Of a stretch of 64,000 nucleotides of DNA, positions 26,534 to 35,947 are shown in pieces (position 1 is the stretch's first letter; every line of letters begins with the position of its first letter). Both the position numbers and the translations under genes were made by a program. The notes beneath the pieces were generated by a model. It worked only from the letters and a program-made list of their open reading frames with translations. It was not told the origin of the DNA and made no database searches. The stretch lies in contig JPOM01000001.1 in the NCBI GenBank assembly GCA_000733915.1, forward strand, positions 1,302,001 to 1,366,000. Direction: 5' to 3'. Source of the stretch: Caulobacteraceae bacterium PMMR1 (lineage in GTDB: Bacteria > Pseudomonadota > Alphaproteobacteria > Caulobacterales > Caulobacteraceae).

Positions 26534-26621
26534 TCGCCGTTCCCTGTTCGGTTCGAGGCCAGGGCCCCACACACACGAGTTGCCTAAGGCTGTGAGCGCG
26601 CCCCGCTTGGTCCCGGCCAGT

Positions 26622-27485
26622 TCAGACGGCTTGGCTGCGGGCGCTTTCGACATATAGCGCTCGGAGCCGCCGGGTCACGGGGCCAGGCGCCCCGTCGCCG
26701 ATCGGCTCGCCGTCGATGCTCACGACGGGGGTCACGAAGGCGGACGCGGCGGTAAGGAACGCCTCGCGCGCGGACTTGGCTTCCGTCACCGTGAAGGGAC
26801 GCTCCTCGACCGGCATCTGGAGCTCTTCGGCAAGCCCGATCAGGGTGTTGCGGGTGACGCCGCGCAGGATGTTCGCCCCGGTGTCGCGCGTGCGCAGCCG
26901 GCCGTTGGCGTCCACGATCCAGGCGTTGGTCGAGGACCCCTCGGTGACCAGGCCGTCCCTGTCCACCAGCCAGGCCTCATAGGCGCCCGCCTCCTTGGCG
27001 GCCTGCTTGGCCAGCACGTTGGGGAGCAGGCCCACGGTCTTGATGTCGCAACGGCCCCAGCGCTGGTCCGGCTGGGTGATCACCGCCACCCCCCGCTGCG
27101 CCTTGGCCTCCAAAGCCGCGTAGTCGAGCGGCTTGGCGGTGACCACCAGGGTCGGCGGCGTGCCGGCGTCGGGGAAGGCGTGGTCGCGGGGCGCGGCGCC
27201 GCGGGTGACCTGCAAATAGAGCAGGCCGTCGCGCACGCGGTTGCGCCGCAGCACCTCGCGCAGCACGAGGGTGAGCGCGCCCCGGCTCATCGGCTCGGGA
27301 ATGCGCAGCTCCCGCAGACTCCGCGCCAGGCGCTCGAAGTGACCCTCCGCGTCGGACAGGCGGCCCCCCATGACCGCCCAGACCTCGTAGACTCCGTCCG
27401 CGAACTGGAACCCACGGTCCTCCACGTGCACCGCCGCCTCGCCGTGCGGCTGGTAGCGGCCGTTCACATAGGCGATGCGCCCCAC
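26622..27485 (-). CDS. dat: D-amino-acid aminotransferase (fold-type IV PLP enzyme)
   Basis: PLP-dependent transaminase related to D-alanine aminotransferase, which supplies D-glutamate and D-alanine for peptidoglycan. It has 287 residues: N-terminal [20 protein letters not shown], then [12 protein letters not shown], the lysine that carries PLP in [19 protein letters not shown], and [11 protein letters not shown]. Fold-type IV also includes branched-chain aminotransferase and aminodeoxychorismate lyase; the motifs favour D-amino-acid specificity. It starts two bases after the ntrX stop, so it is probably co-transcribed with ntrX. Confidence 0.92.
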   Translation of the reverse strand: MGRIAYVNGRYQPHGEAAVHVEDRGFQFADGVYEVWAVMGGRLSDAEGHFERLARSLRELRIPEPMSRGALTLVLREVLRRNRVRDGLLYLQVTRGAAPRDHAFPDAGTPPTLVVTAKPLDYAALEAKAQRGVAVITQPDQRWGRCDIKTVGLLPNVLAKQAAKEAGAYEAWLVDRDGLVTEGSSTNAWIVDANGRLRTRDTGANILRGVTRNTLIGLAEELQMPVEERPFTVTEAKSAREAFLTAASAFVTPVVSIDGEPIGDGAPGPVTRRLRALYVESARSQAV

Positions 27486-27487
27486 GC

Positions 27488-28882
27488 CTACTCCTCCTCG
27501 CCCTCGTCGACGAAGCGCCCAGGCGCCACGCCCAGCGCCTTGAGCTTGCGGTGCAGCGCCGAGCGCTCCATGCCGATGAAGGCGGCCGTGCGGCTGATGT
27601 TGCCGCCGAAACGCAGGATCTGGGTCGACAGGTACTCGCGCTCGAACACCTCCCGAGCATCGCGGAGCGGCAAGGCGATGATCTGGTCCGCGCTCATCGA
27701 GGCCGCCTGGCCGGCGGAGGCCACCTCGGAGGGCAGCATGGCGGCGGTGATCGGCTCCGAGGGGTCGCCCGACGCCAGGATCAGCAGCCGCTCCACATTG
27801 TTGCGGAGCTGGCGCACATTCCCCGGCCAGTCGTGCACCTGCAGGGTGGCCAAGGCGTCCTCGCCCAAGATGCGCTTGGGCAAGCCCGTGGCCTCGGAGA
27901 TGCGCTCGATGAAGTAGCCGACCAGCTCGGCGATGTCCTCGCGCCGCTCCGCCAGCCCCGGCACGCGCACCGGCACCACGTTCAGGCGGTGGAACAGGTC
28001 CTCGCGGAAGCGACCTGCCGCGATCTCCTCGCGGAGGTCCCGGGCGGTGGAGGAGATCACGCGCACGTCCACCTGCACGTCCTGGTCCCCGCTGACCCGG
28101 CGGAAACGCTGCTCCAGCAGCACGCGCAGGATGCGCCCTTGCGTCTCGCGCGGCATGTCGGCGACCTCGTCGAGGTAGAGCGTCCCGCCGTGGGCGCGCT
28201 CGAACACCCCGATCTTGCGCGGACGCCCCCCCTCCCCTTCGACGCCGAACAGCTCTTCGTCCATGCGGTCGAGCGTCATGCCCGCGGCGCTGATCGCCAC
28301 GAACTCGGCCCGGGCGCGCGGGCTCTGCTCGTGGATCAATCGCGCGACCAGCTCCTTGCCCGCCCCCGGCGGGCCCGAAATGAGCACGCGGCTGTTGGTG
28401 GGGGCCAGCTTGGCGATGAGCTGGCGCAGTTGCTGGGCGGCAGCTGACTTGCCGACCAGGCCGTCGGGCGCGATGGCCTGGGCCCGCAGCCGCTTGTTCT
28501 CGCGCCGCAGGTTCGCCGCCTCGAGCGCCCGATCGACGAGCAGCAGCAAGCGATCGGACTTGAACGGCTTTTCCAGGAAGTCGTAGGCGCCCTTCTTGAT
28601 CGCCGCCACCGCGGTCTCGATCGTGCCGTGGCCGGAAATCATGATGACCGGCAGATCGCGATCGATCTCGCGCACCACGTCCAGGAGCTCCAGCCCGTCA
28701 AGCCCGCCCCCCTGCATCCAGATATCCTGGATCAGGAGCGAGGGCCTGCGGGCCCGGATCGCCGCCAGGGCGGCGTCGGAGGTGGCGGCCACGCGCACGG
28801 CGTAGCCCTCGTCCTCAAGGATGCCGGCCACGAGTTCGCGGATGTCGGCTTCGTCGTCGACGACCAGGATGTCGGCGGCCAT
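27488..28882 (-). CDS. ntrX: nitrogen-regulation response regulator NtrX
   Basis: Response regulator paired with the NtrY kinase. It has 464 residues: receiver domain (ILVVDDEADIRELVAGILED; phospho-acceptor aspartate in SLLIQDIWM), an AAA+ domain with Walker A SGPPGAGKELVARLIHEQS and Walker B GGTLYLDEVADM, and a Fis-type helix-turn-helix (ISRTAAFIGMERSALHRKLK). Between DEELFGVEG and FERAHGGTLY the GAFTGA loop needed to engage sigma-54 is missing, which is usual for alphaproteobacterial NtrX. It sits 17 bases downstream of ntrY. Confidence 0.96.
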   Translation of the reverse strand: MAADILVVDDEADIRELVAGILEDEGYAVRVAATSDAALAAIRARRPSLLIQDIWMQGGGLDGLELLDVVREIDRDLPVIMISGHGTIETAVAAIKKGAYDFLEKPFKSDRLLLLVDRALEAANLRRENKRLRAQAIAPDGLVGKSAAAQQLRQLIAKLAPTNSRVLISGPPGAGKELVARLIHEQSPRARAEFVAISAAGMTLDRMDEELFGVEGEGGRPRKIGVFERAHGGTLYLDEVADMPRETQGRILRVLLEQRFRRVSGDQDVQVDVRVISSTARDLREEIAAGRFREDLFHRLNVVPVRVPGLAERREDIAELVGYFIERISEATGLPKRILGEDALATLQVHDWPGNVRQLRNNVERLLILASGDPSEPITAAMLPSEVASAGQAASMSADQIIALPLRDAREVFEREYLSTQILRFGGNISRTAAFIGMERSALHRKLKALGVAPGRFVDEGEEE

Positions 28883-28899
28883 GGCCTAGCGGGTCTCCC

Positions 28900-31134
28900 T
28901 CATTCGGCGGCGGCGTGCACAGGATCGCCGGTCGCGGCCGTCGCGCCCGCCCGCGGCAGGACCAGCACCATCTTCGCCCCCGGAAGCTCGGCGGCGTCGG
29001 CCAGCTGCAGCTCGCCCCCGTGCTCCTCCAAGATACGTTTGACGATCGCCAGGCCGAGCCCGGTGCCCTTCTCTCGCGTGGTGACATAAGGCTCGGTCAG
29101 GCGCGCGCGGTCCTTGACCGGCAGGCCCACGCCGTTGTCCTCGATCTCGTAGGCGACGCGATCGCCGAGCGCGAGGAGCCGCGCGACGATCCGCCCCTGC
29201 AGGCCCGGCTCCTTGGCGCGCCGCGCCGAAACCGCTTCGCCGGCGTTCTTCAGCACGTTGGCCAGGGCCTGGCCAAGCATGCGCCCGTCTGCGGAGATGG
29301 CGACCGGCTCGCCGGGCTCCTCCATCTCCACGAGAGTGTCCGGATAGGCGACGCGCTGGGCGAACACCGCTTGGCGAAGCAATTCGCCCGCGTCCTCCAG
29401 CGTGAGCTTCGGCGCCGGCAGGCGGGCGAAGGCGGAGAACTCGTCCACCATGCGGCCGATGTCGCCGACCTGGCGGATGATGGTGTCCGTGCAGCGGTCA
29501 AAGGTCTCCAGGTCCTTGGTGATGTCGCCGCGGTACTTGCGGCGCAGGCGCTCGGCGGAGAGCTGGATCGGGGTCAGGGGGTTCTTGATCTCGTGCGCAA
29601 TTCGGCGGGCGACGTCGCGCCAGGCGGCGTTGCGCTGGGCGGCGACCAGGCGCGTGATGTCGTCGAAGGTCAGCACGAGCCCGCCGTCGGCGCGCAGGCT
29701 CGCCCGCACGCGCAGCCGCAGGCCCTCAGGCGCACGGGCAAGGTCGATCTCGGCTTCCTGGTCGTGGCCCGACGCCAGCGCCTGCTCCGCGATGGGAGCG
29801 AGGTCCGGGGCGGCGTCGGCCAGCGCCATGCCGAGGCTGTGGTCCGCGGGCAGGGCCAGGAGCTGCATGGCGCGCTCGTTCAGCGCCGAAATGCGCCCCC
29901 GGCCGTCCAGGCCGATCACCCCGGCGGACACGCCCGACAGCACCGTCTCGATAAAGCGACGCCGGCTCTCCGCCTCGTCGCCGGCGCGGCGCAGCGCCTT
30001 CTGTTGTTCCTGAAGATCACTCGTCATGCGATTGAACGCATGAGACAAGACGGCGATCTCCTCAGGATCGTTCTTGATCTCGACCCGGGCGCCGAGGTCG
30101 CCGCTGGCCACGCGGTCCGCGGCCTGGACCAGGCGGCCGATCGGCTCCGCCAAAGCCGTCGCGGCCGACATGCCCACCCAGACCGCCCCCACCAGCACCA
30201 GCAAGGCGGCGCTGACGTAGCTCAGGGCGAAGATGAGCTGGATCTTGGCCTGGACCTGGTCGGCCTCGCGGTAATCGACGACGGCCTGCTCGGCGCGGCG
30301 CAGCTGCCCCATGATGCCGTCGCCCAGGGGCTGGACGACGTAGAGATAGGCGTCCGGATAGCCTTGCAGCTGGTAGAGCGCCCGGATCATCCCGGTCTCG
30401 TCGATCGCGGGCTGCGCCTCGCCGACCTTGCCGTGGGCGCGGGCGAGCACGTCCTGAGCCGGGGCGCGGAACGCGGGCGCGTCGCCCGCCTCGGCCGCCG
30501 CCAGCACCTGCCCCTGGCTGTCCACCAGGTAGACGGCGCGGAAGTCCCGTTCGACGGCCTGATGAAGAATGCCGGAGAAACGCAGGCGGTCGGTCTGGAA
30601 CAGGCTGACGAGCTCGGGCCGGTTCAGGTCCCGCGCCATGGGCCCGATCCGCTGGCCGAGATAGCCGCCCTGCTCCTCGACATAGGCGCGGGCGACCTCG
30701 GCCGTGCCCTCGATCACCGTGCGCACGCGGCTTGAGAACCAAGTCTCCACGCCTCGGGTGACCAGCATGCCGAAGACGAGCGCCACGATGACGGCGGGCA
30801 CGACGGCGGCCAGGGCGAACAGGCCCACGAAGCGGCGATGCAGGCGCACCCCGGCGTCCGGAGACTTCGGCCCGAACAGCTTCAGGACGCGCCGCCCGAC
30901 GATCGCGGCGAGGCCTGCGGCCAGCAGCGTGTTCAGGGCGAGCAGCGCCATGATCCAGGTCGCGCCAGGGCCTGCGGGCCGGGCGCCGGGCGCGAAGGTG
31001 GCCAGCAGGATGATCCCCGCCGTGATCAGGGCCGAGACGCCGAACGCTATGCCGAACGCCACGCGCTCGGACGTCTGCTCGAAGAGGTCGAGCGACGGAG
31101 CGCGGGGTTGAAGCTCAGCCTGGGACGCGGACAT
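28900..31134 (-). CDS. ntrY: nitrogen-regulation sensor histidine kinase NtrY
   Basis: Membrane kinase of the NtrY/NtrX system. From the ATG at 31132-31134 it has 744 residues (a GTG two codons earlier is possible). Three hydrophobic segments lie in the first 120 residues, then a sensor region (about 120-285), another membrane helix near 290-315, a HAMP domain, and a PAS domain starting ETVLSGVSAGVIGLDGRGRI. The phospho-acceptor histidine is in RRIAHEIKNPLTPIQLSAER, and ATP-binding motifs are NVLKNAGEAV and EKGTGLGLAIVKRILEEHGG. All catalytic features are intact. The gap from ntrC is about 70 bases. Confidence 0.96.
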   Translation of the reverse strand: MSASQAELQPRAPSLDLFEQTSERVAFGIAFGVSALITAGIILLATFAPGARPAGPGATWIMALLALNTLLAAGLAAIVGRRVLKLFGPKSPDAGVRLHRRFVGLFALAAVVPAVIVALVFGMLVTRGVETWFSSRVRTVIEGTAEVARAYVEEQGGYLGQRIGPMARDLNRPELVSLFQTDRLRFSGILHQAVERDFRAVYLVDSQGQVLAAAEAGDAPAFRAPAQDVLARAHGKVGEAQPAIDETGMIRALYQLQGYPDAYLYVVQPLGDGIMGQLRRAEQAVVDYREADQVQAKIQLIFALSYVSAALLVLVGAVWVGMSAATALAEPIGRLVQAADRVASGDLGARVEIKNDPEEIAVLSHAFNRMTSDLQEQQKALRRAGDEAESRRRFIETVLSGVSAGVIGLDGRGRISALNERAMQLLALPADHSLGMALADAAPDLAPIAEQALASGHDQEAEIDLARAPEGLRLRVRASLRADGGLVLTFDDITRLVAAQRNAAWRDVARRIAHEIKNPLTPIQLSAERLRRKYRGDITKDLETFDRCTDTIIRQVGDIGRMVDEFSAFARLPAPKLTLEDAGELLRQAVFAQRVAYPDTLVEMEEPGEPVAISADGRMLGQALANVLKNAGEAVSARRAKEPGLQGRIVARLLALGDRVAYEIEDNGVGLPVKDRARLTEPYVTTREKGTGLGLAIVKRILEEHGGELQLADAAELPGAKMVLVLPRAGATAATGDPVHAAAE

Positions 31135-31203
31135 GGCCACGTCTGGATGCTAGCGGTCGGTGTGGCTGAAAATCAACAGACATGTTGCCACAACAGCGCA
31201 GGT

Positions 31204-32616
31204 TCAGCCGCCACGACGGACAGTATCGAGCTTCAGGTCGGTGATCTTCTTGCGAAGCGTGTTGCGGTTGAGGCCCAGCACCTCCGCCGCGCGCACCTGA
31301 TTGCCGCGGGTCGCAGCCAGCGTCAGGCGGACGAGCGGGCGCTCGACCATCTCCAGCACGCGGTCATAAAGACCCGCCGGCGGCAGGTCGTCGGGGGCCC
31401 CGGCGAACTCGCTCGCGAGATGTTGCGCGATTACCTCCTCCAGGCTCGCCGGCCCTTGGGCGCCGGCGGCGGGCTGCAGCGTCTGAAGCTCGCGCTCGAC
31501 GATGCGGCCGGTGATCACGGGCTCGGCGTGCAGCGCCACGGCGCGGCGGATCAGGTTCTCGAGCTCGCGGACGTTGCCGGGCCAGTCGTGGCGCGCGAGC
31601 CGCTCCAAGGCCGCGGCGTCCAGGCTCTTGGCGGGCAGGCCCTCGCGCGAGGCCCTGAGCAGGAAGGCGCGAACCAGGTCGGGGAGGTCGTCCAGCCGGT
31701 CGCGCAAGGGCGGGATGCGCAGCGAGGCCACGTTCAGGCGGAAGTAGAGGTCCTCGCGGAACAGACCCTGGCGGATCAGGGCGGCGAGGTCGCGGTTGGT
31801 CGCCGCGATCAGCCGCACGTCGGCGGGGCGGCCCGTGCGCGGATTGATCGGCCGCTCCGATCCGTCGATGACCCGGAGCAGCCGCGTCTGGCTGTCCAGG
31901 GGCAGGTCGCCGACCTCGTCCAGGAACAGGGTGCCGCCGTCAGCCTCGACCAGCTTGCCCGTGCCTCCGTCGCGGCCGAAAAGCTCGGTCTCGACCCGCT
32001 CGCGGGGCGTCGCCGCCAGGTGCAGCACGACGAAGCGCCCGTCCCGCCGCCTCCCGAGGTCGTGCAGCGCCCGGGCGGCCAGCTCCTTGCCCACGCCCGA
32101 CTCGCCCAGGATCAGCACCGTCAGCTCCACGCCGACCAGACGCGCCAAGGTGCGATAAACCTCCTGCATCGGGGCGGAGCGGCCGATCAGAGGCAGGTTC
32201 TCGTCGCGCAGGGCCCTGGCCTGGGCCTGGGCGACCTCGGTGCGGGCGGGACGGGCGAGCGCGCGACGCACCACGGCAAGCATGTCGTCGAGGTCGAAGG
32301 GCTTGGGCAGATATTCGAAGGCGCCCCGCTCCGCGGCGTTGACGGCGGTCAGAACCGTGTTCTGGGCGCTCATCACGATGACGGGCAGGTTCGGCCGGGC
32401 GCGGCGGATGCGGGGCAGCACCTCAAACAGGGTCTCGTCCGGCATCATGACGTCGGAGATGATCACGTCCCCCTCCCCCTCCGCCGCCCACTTGGCGAGC
32501 GTGGCGGCGGCCGCGGTGGCGCGCACCTGATAGCCGGCGCGGGACAGGGCCTGGCTCAGCACCAGGCGAATGGAGGCGTCGTCGTCGGCGACGAGCACCT
32601 TCTGCGGCGAGGTCAT
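31204..32616 (-). CDS. ntrC: nitrogen-regulation response regulator NtrC, without the GAFTGA loop
   Basis: Response regulator of the NtrB/NtrC system controlling nitrogen assimilation. It has 470 residues: receiver domain ([18 protein letters not shown]; aspartate in [10 protein letters not shown]), AAA+ domain with Walker [20 protein letters not shown] and Walker [13 protein letters not shown], and C-terminal Fis-type helix-turn-helix ([17 protein letters not shown]). The stretch between ELFGRDGG and VEADGGTLF is shortened: the GAFTGA loop that contacts sigma-54 is absent. I recall Caulobacter crescentus NtrC described in the same way. It therefore probably acts with the main sigma factor or as a repressor. 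The start overlaps the ntrB stop. Confidence 0.96.
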   Translation of the reverse strand: MTSPQKVLVADDDASIRLVLSQALSRAGYQVRATAAAATLAKWAAEGEGDVIISDVMMPDETLFEVLPRIRRARPNLPVIVMSAQNTVLTAVNAAERGAFEYLPKPFDLDDMLAVVRRALARPARTEVAQAQARALRDENLPLIGRSAPMQEVYRTLARLVGVELTVLILGESGVGKELAARALHDLGRRRDGRFVVLHLAATPRERVETELFGRDGGTGKLVEADGGTLFLDEVGDLPLDSQTRLLRVIDGSERPINPRTGRPADVRLIAATNRDLAALIRQGLFREDLYFRLNVASLRIPPLRDRLDDLPDLVRAFLLRASREGLPAKSLDAAALERLARHDWPGNVRELENLIRRAVALHAEPVITGRIVERELQTLQPAAGAQGPASLEEVIAQHLASEFAGAPDDLPPAGLYDRVLEMVERPLVRLTLAATRGNQVRAAEVLGLNRNTLRKKITDLKLDTVRRGG

Positions 32617-33692
32617 GGCGCGCTCCGATGCGGCGAGGCGGCGGTCTGGACGGGCAGGCGGACGCGGAAGACGGTGCGGCCGGGCTCGGAGTCCAGCTCG
32701 ATCCTGCCCCGGTGATCCTCGACCAGCTTGGCCACAAGCGTCAGGCCCAGGCCCGTGCCCGCGGGCTTGGTCGTGACGAAGGCGTCGAAGATGCGGCCTT
32801 TCAGGTCGGGCGCGACGCCCGGTCCGTTGTCCTGGACCACGACCTCCAGGGGCGCGGCGGCCGGCCCGCCCGCGCGGCTGCGCGGATCGTGGCGATAGGC
32901 GGTGGCGAGCACGATCTCGCCGCGCCCGTCGCCCCGCGCCTCCGCCGCCTCCGCCGCGTTCTTCACCAGGTTGAGGAAGACCTGGATCAGCTGATCCTCG
33001 TCGCCCAGCGCATGCGGCAAGGACGGGTCGTAGCGCTCGCGGAAGCGCACCTCGGAGCCGGCGCTGTTGGCGACCACGGCGCGCACCCGATCGAGCACGC
33101 GGTGGATGTTCACCGGCTGGGCGCGCAGCGGCCGCTCGTCGGAGAAGATCTCGACCCGATCGACCAGGCGGCGGATGCGGTCGGTCTCGTCGATGATCAG
33201 CTGCGCCAGGCTCGCCTCATCCGCGCCCGCGGTGGCCTTCAGCAGCTGCGCAGCGCCCCGGATGCCCGCAAGCGGGTTCTTCACCTCGTGCGCCAGGGTT
33301 CGGCCGAGGCCGGCGGCGCTTTTCAAGGCGGCGGGGGTGGCGGCGCTCCGCCCCGGGCTCGCGGCGCGGTTCACTCCGATCAGGACCTGACCCTCGGCGA
33401 GAGGGGTGGCGGAAAGCGCCGCCGTGAAGGGCGGCAGATCGGGGATGACCACCTCGACCTCCGCCTCCAGCACCATGGCCTGGACACGGCGGGCCTGGCG
33501 GGCCACGCCGATCAGGGCGGGCACGGGCGGCCGGGGGCGCCTCAGAAGGCCGATCGCCGAGCCCAAGAGGGCCTCCGCCGCCTCGTTGGCCAAGATCAGC
33601 CGGTCCTCGCCGTCCAGGATGAGTGCGGGCCAGGGCGCAGCCGCGAACGCTGCGGCCGAGAGCCGGACCTGCTCCTGCGGGCTCAGGGGCAT
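32613..33692 (-). CDS. ntrB: nitrogen-regulation sensor kinase NtrB (GlnL)
   Basis: Cytosolic kinase/phosphatase that sets NtrC phosphorylation, normally under PII control. The ATG at 33690-33692 gives 359 residues; the frame continues upstream but without family similarity. It has an N-terminal PAS domain ([20 protein letters not shown]), the histidine box [20 protein letters not shown] near residue 138, [12 protein letters not shown], and [19 protein letters not shown]. Its stop overlaps the ntrC start by four bases. It is divergent from ispDF across 118 bases. Confidence 0.96.
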   Translation of the reverse strand: MPLSPQEQVRLSAAAFAAAPWPALILDGEDRLILANEAAEALLGSAIGLLRRPRPPVPALIGVARQARRVQAMVLEAEVEVVIPDLPPFTAALSATPLAEGQVLIGVNRAASPGRSAATPAALKSAAGLGRTLAHEVKNPLAGIRGAAQLLKATAGADEASLAQLIIDETDRIRRLVDRVEIFSDERPLRAQPVNIHRVLDRVRAVVANSAGSEVRFRERYDPSLPHALGDEDQLIQVFLNLVKNAAEAAEARGDGRGEIVLATAYRHDPRSRAGGPAAAPLEVVVQDNGPGVAPDLKGRIFDAFVTTKPAGTGLGLTLVAKLVEDHRGRIELDSEPGRTVFRVRLPVQTAASPHRSAP

Positions 33693-33810
33693 CCCCAGCG
33701 TCCTCCGGCGGCGCTGCGAAATGCAGCAGATGACCTGCTCAGACTTTAGGCAGTCCAAGGCCGCTCCGTCCAGCCTGGACATCTCGGCCGCAGGGCTCGA
33801 AAAGGCGCGC

Positions 33811-34958
33811 ATGCGATTTGCGGCGGTGATCGTGGCGGCGGGGGCGGGTCGCCGCTTCGGCGGGAACGTGCCCAAGCAGTGGCGCGACCTGGCGGGCAAG
33901 CCGGTGGTGCGCTGGTCCGCCGAGGCCTTCGCAAGCGCGGGGGCGGAGATCATCGTGGTGGTCGTGTCGCCCGGGGAGGAGGCTCGGGCGCAGGCCTCGC
34001 TGGTCGGCCTGCCGCAGGTCGAGCTGGCGCCAGGCGGCGCGGAGCGCATCGACTCCGTCCGCCAGGGGCTCAAGGCTATAAGCGCGACGGGCGTCCAGGC
34101 CGTGCTGATCCACGATGCGGCGCGGCCTCTGCTGCAGCGCCGCCACGTCGCCGACCTGCTCGCCGCACTGGCCGAGTCGGAGGGCGCCGTGCCGGCGCTT
34201 GCGGTCGCCGATACGCTGAAGCGCGGGGACGGCGGCCGCGTCCTGGCCACTGTGGACCGTGCGGGCCTGTTCCGCGCCCAGACGCCGCAAGCCTTTCGCC
34301 TGCAGCCGTTGCTCGACGCCTTCGCCGCATGGCCGCAGGGCGAGACGCCGACCGATGACGCTGCGGTGCTCGAGCGGGCGGGGGCGCCGTCGCCCTCACG
34401 CCCGGCGATCCCCTGCTCATGAAGCTCACCCATCCGGAGGACTTCCCCATGGCCGCACGGCTCGCAGGCGCGGCGCGGCGGGTGCGTATCGGCCAGGGGC
34501 TGGACGCCCATCGCTTCGGTCCGGGCGAGCGGGTTTGGCTCTGCGGGGTCGAGATCGCTCACGGCCAGGGGCTGGTCGGCCACTCGGACGCGGACGCGGG
34601 GCTGCATGCCTTGACCGACGCGATCCTGGGCGCGATCGGCGCAGGCGATATCGGCGATCATTTCCCGCCCAGCGACCCCCGGTGGAAGGGCGCAAGCTCG
34701 GACCGCTTCTTGCAGCACGCCGTCCAGCTCGCCCAGGCGCGCGGCGCGAGCCTGGTCAACGTCGACGTGACCCTCATCTGCGAGACGCCCCGCATCAAGC
34801 CGCACCGCGAGGCCATGCGCGCGCGCCTGGCCGAGCTCTTGGGCCTGCCGCAGGACGCTGTCAGCGTAAAGGCGACCACGACGGAGGGTATGGGCTTCAC
34901 GGGCCGGCGCGAGGGCGTCGCGGCTCAAGCTGTGGCCGCCGTCGAGCTGCCGGTCTAG
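33811..34958 (+). CDS. ispDF: bifunctional IspD/IspF isoprenoid enzyme, frame broken at 34380-34386
   Basis: Fused enzyme for two steps of the MEP isoprenoid pathway: IspD (CTP + MEP to CDP-ME) and IspF (cyclisation to MEcPP). IspD opens [19 protein letters not shown] and continues to [11 protein letters not shown]. There the frame ends in a short wrong tail (stop at 34420-34422). One added G in the five-G run restores [20 protein letters not shown] and leads into IspF, with [32 protein letters not shown] and the C-terminal [14 protein letters not shown]. The repaired protein has about 382 residues, normal for alphaproteobacterial IspDF. IspF could also be made from ATG codons at 34419 or 34449. 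An error in the run is more likely than a real split. Confidence 0.93.
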
Positions 34959-34967
34959 GCTGCCGCG

Positions 34968-35465
34968 ATGTCCAGCCTCTTCCCCCTCGACAACCTGACC
35001 CTCGCGCGCCTGCTGCTCCAGGAGTGCCGCGAACGGCGCCTACGGATCGTCACGGCGGAGAGCTGCACCGGAGGGCTGGTCGCCGGGGTGCTGACCGAGA
35101 TCGCGGGCTCCTCCGACGTGGTGGACCGGGGTTTTGTGACCTACTCCGACCGCGCCAAGGAGGCCGTGCTGGGCGTGCCGGGCGACATGCTGGCCGACTA
35201 CGGCGCGGTGTCGGAGCCCGTCGTGCGGGCCATGGCCGAAGGCGCGCTGGCGGCCTCCGACGCCCATATCGCCGTCGCGATCACCGGCGTCGCCGGCCCA
35301 GGCGGGGGCACGCCGATGAAGCCGGTCGGCACGGTGCACTTCGCCACGGCCCGGGCGAACGGGCCGATCCTGCACCGCCAGGAAGACTTCGGCGATCTCG
35401 GGCGCGAGGCCGTGCGCCTGGCCAGCGTGCGCACCGCGCTGGAGATGATGCGGGAGCGGGTCTAG
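34968..35465 (+). CDS. CinA-like nicotinamide-nucleotide amidohydrolase (PncC)
   Basis: A 165-residue protein equal to the C-terminal CinA domain alone. TAESCTGGLVAGVLTEIAGS near residue 30, GFVTYSDRAKEAVLGV and AITGVAGPGGGTPMKPVGTV are the family's signature blocks. Members deamidate nicotinamide mononucleotide to nicotinate mononucleotide (NAD recycling). The N-terminal molybdopterin-binding-like domain of full CinA is absent, as in many proteobacteria. It follows ispDF by nine bases. Confidence 0.93.
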   Translation: MSSLFPLDNLTLARLLLQECRERRLRIVTAESCTGGLVAGVLTEIAGSSDVVDRGFVTYSDRAKEAVLGVPGDMLADYGAVSEPVVRAMAEGALAASDAHIAVAITGVAGPGGGTPMKPVGTVHFATARANGPILHRQEDFGDLGREAVRLASVRTALEMMRERV

Positions 35466-35469
35466 GGCG

Positions 35470-35937
35470 TCACGCCGCCGGCTCGGACACCTTGGCGCAC
35501 ACCGCTTCGGCGCGGTCTTCGAAGCAGGCGATCAGCTTGTTCACCGCGGTATCGAAGTTCGCCCTCAGGAGGGCGTCGAGCAGGCGCGAGCGGAACTCAA
35601 AGTCGATGTCAAAATCAACTTGTGTTCCAAGTCGATGCGGCTGAAATCGCCACTGGTTTTCAAGCTTGCGGAACGGCCCCCGCAGCAGGCTGACGCCGAT
35701 GGTCCGGGCCGGGCGGTCCCGGGTCACGCGGGTGGCGAAGCGCTCACGCAGGAAGGAAAAGCCCACCCCCGCCTCGGCGTCCAGCTGCTCCACCCCCGGC
35801 GCGGTCTCCTGCTCGCCCCAGACCCGCATGTCCTGCAGCCAGGGCACGAACTCAGGATAGCGGCGCACGTCGCCGACCAGCTGGAACAGGTCGTCGGGCG
35901 CAAAGGGCAGCACCCGAACCAGGTGATACCGCGCCAC
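35470..35937 (-). CDS. RatA/COQ10-type START-domain protein
   Basis: A 155-residue single-domain protein of the polyketide cyclase/START fold, similar to RatA and to mitochondrial Coq10, which binds ubiquinone. VLPFAPDDLFQLVGDVRRYP near the N-terminus and GPFRKLENQWRFQP plus QVDFDIDFEFRSRLLDALL later are typical. Chosen start is the GTG at 35935-35937 (VARYHLVRVL); the open frame extends further but into unrelated sequence. It lies ten bases downstream of lipA, possibly co-transcribed. A role in respiratory quinone handling is inference from the family. Confidence 0.88.
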   Translation of the reverse strand: MARYHLVRVLPFAPDDLFQLVGDVRRYPEFVPWLQDMRVWGEQETAPGVEQLDAEAGVGFSFLRERFATRVTRDRPARTIGVSLLRGPFRKLENQWRFQPHRLGTQVDFDIDFEFRSRLLDALLRANFDTAVNKLIACFEDRAEAVCAKVSEPAA

Positions 35938-35947
35938 GCCGTCCCGC

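Noticed and set aside
28915-30735. A 606-codon plus-strand frame opposite ntrY
   Set aside because: Shadow of the kinase gene; the minus strand carries clear HAMP, PAS and kinase motifs.
33693-34928. Long upstream extension of the ntrB reading frame
   Set aside because: The extension is antisense to ispDF and has no NtrB-like sequence; the start at 33692 fits the family.
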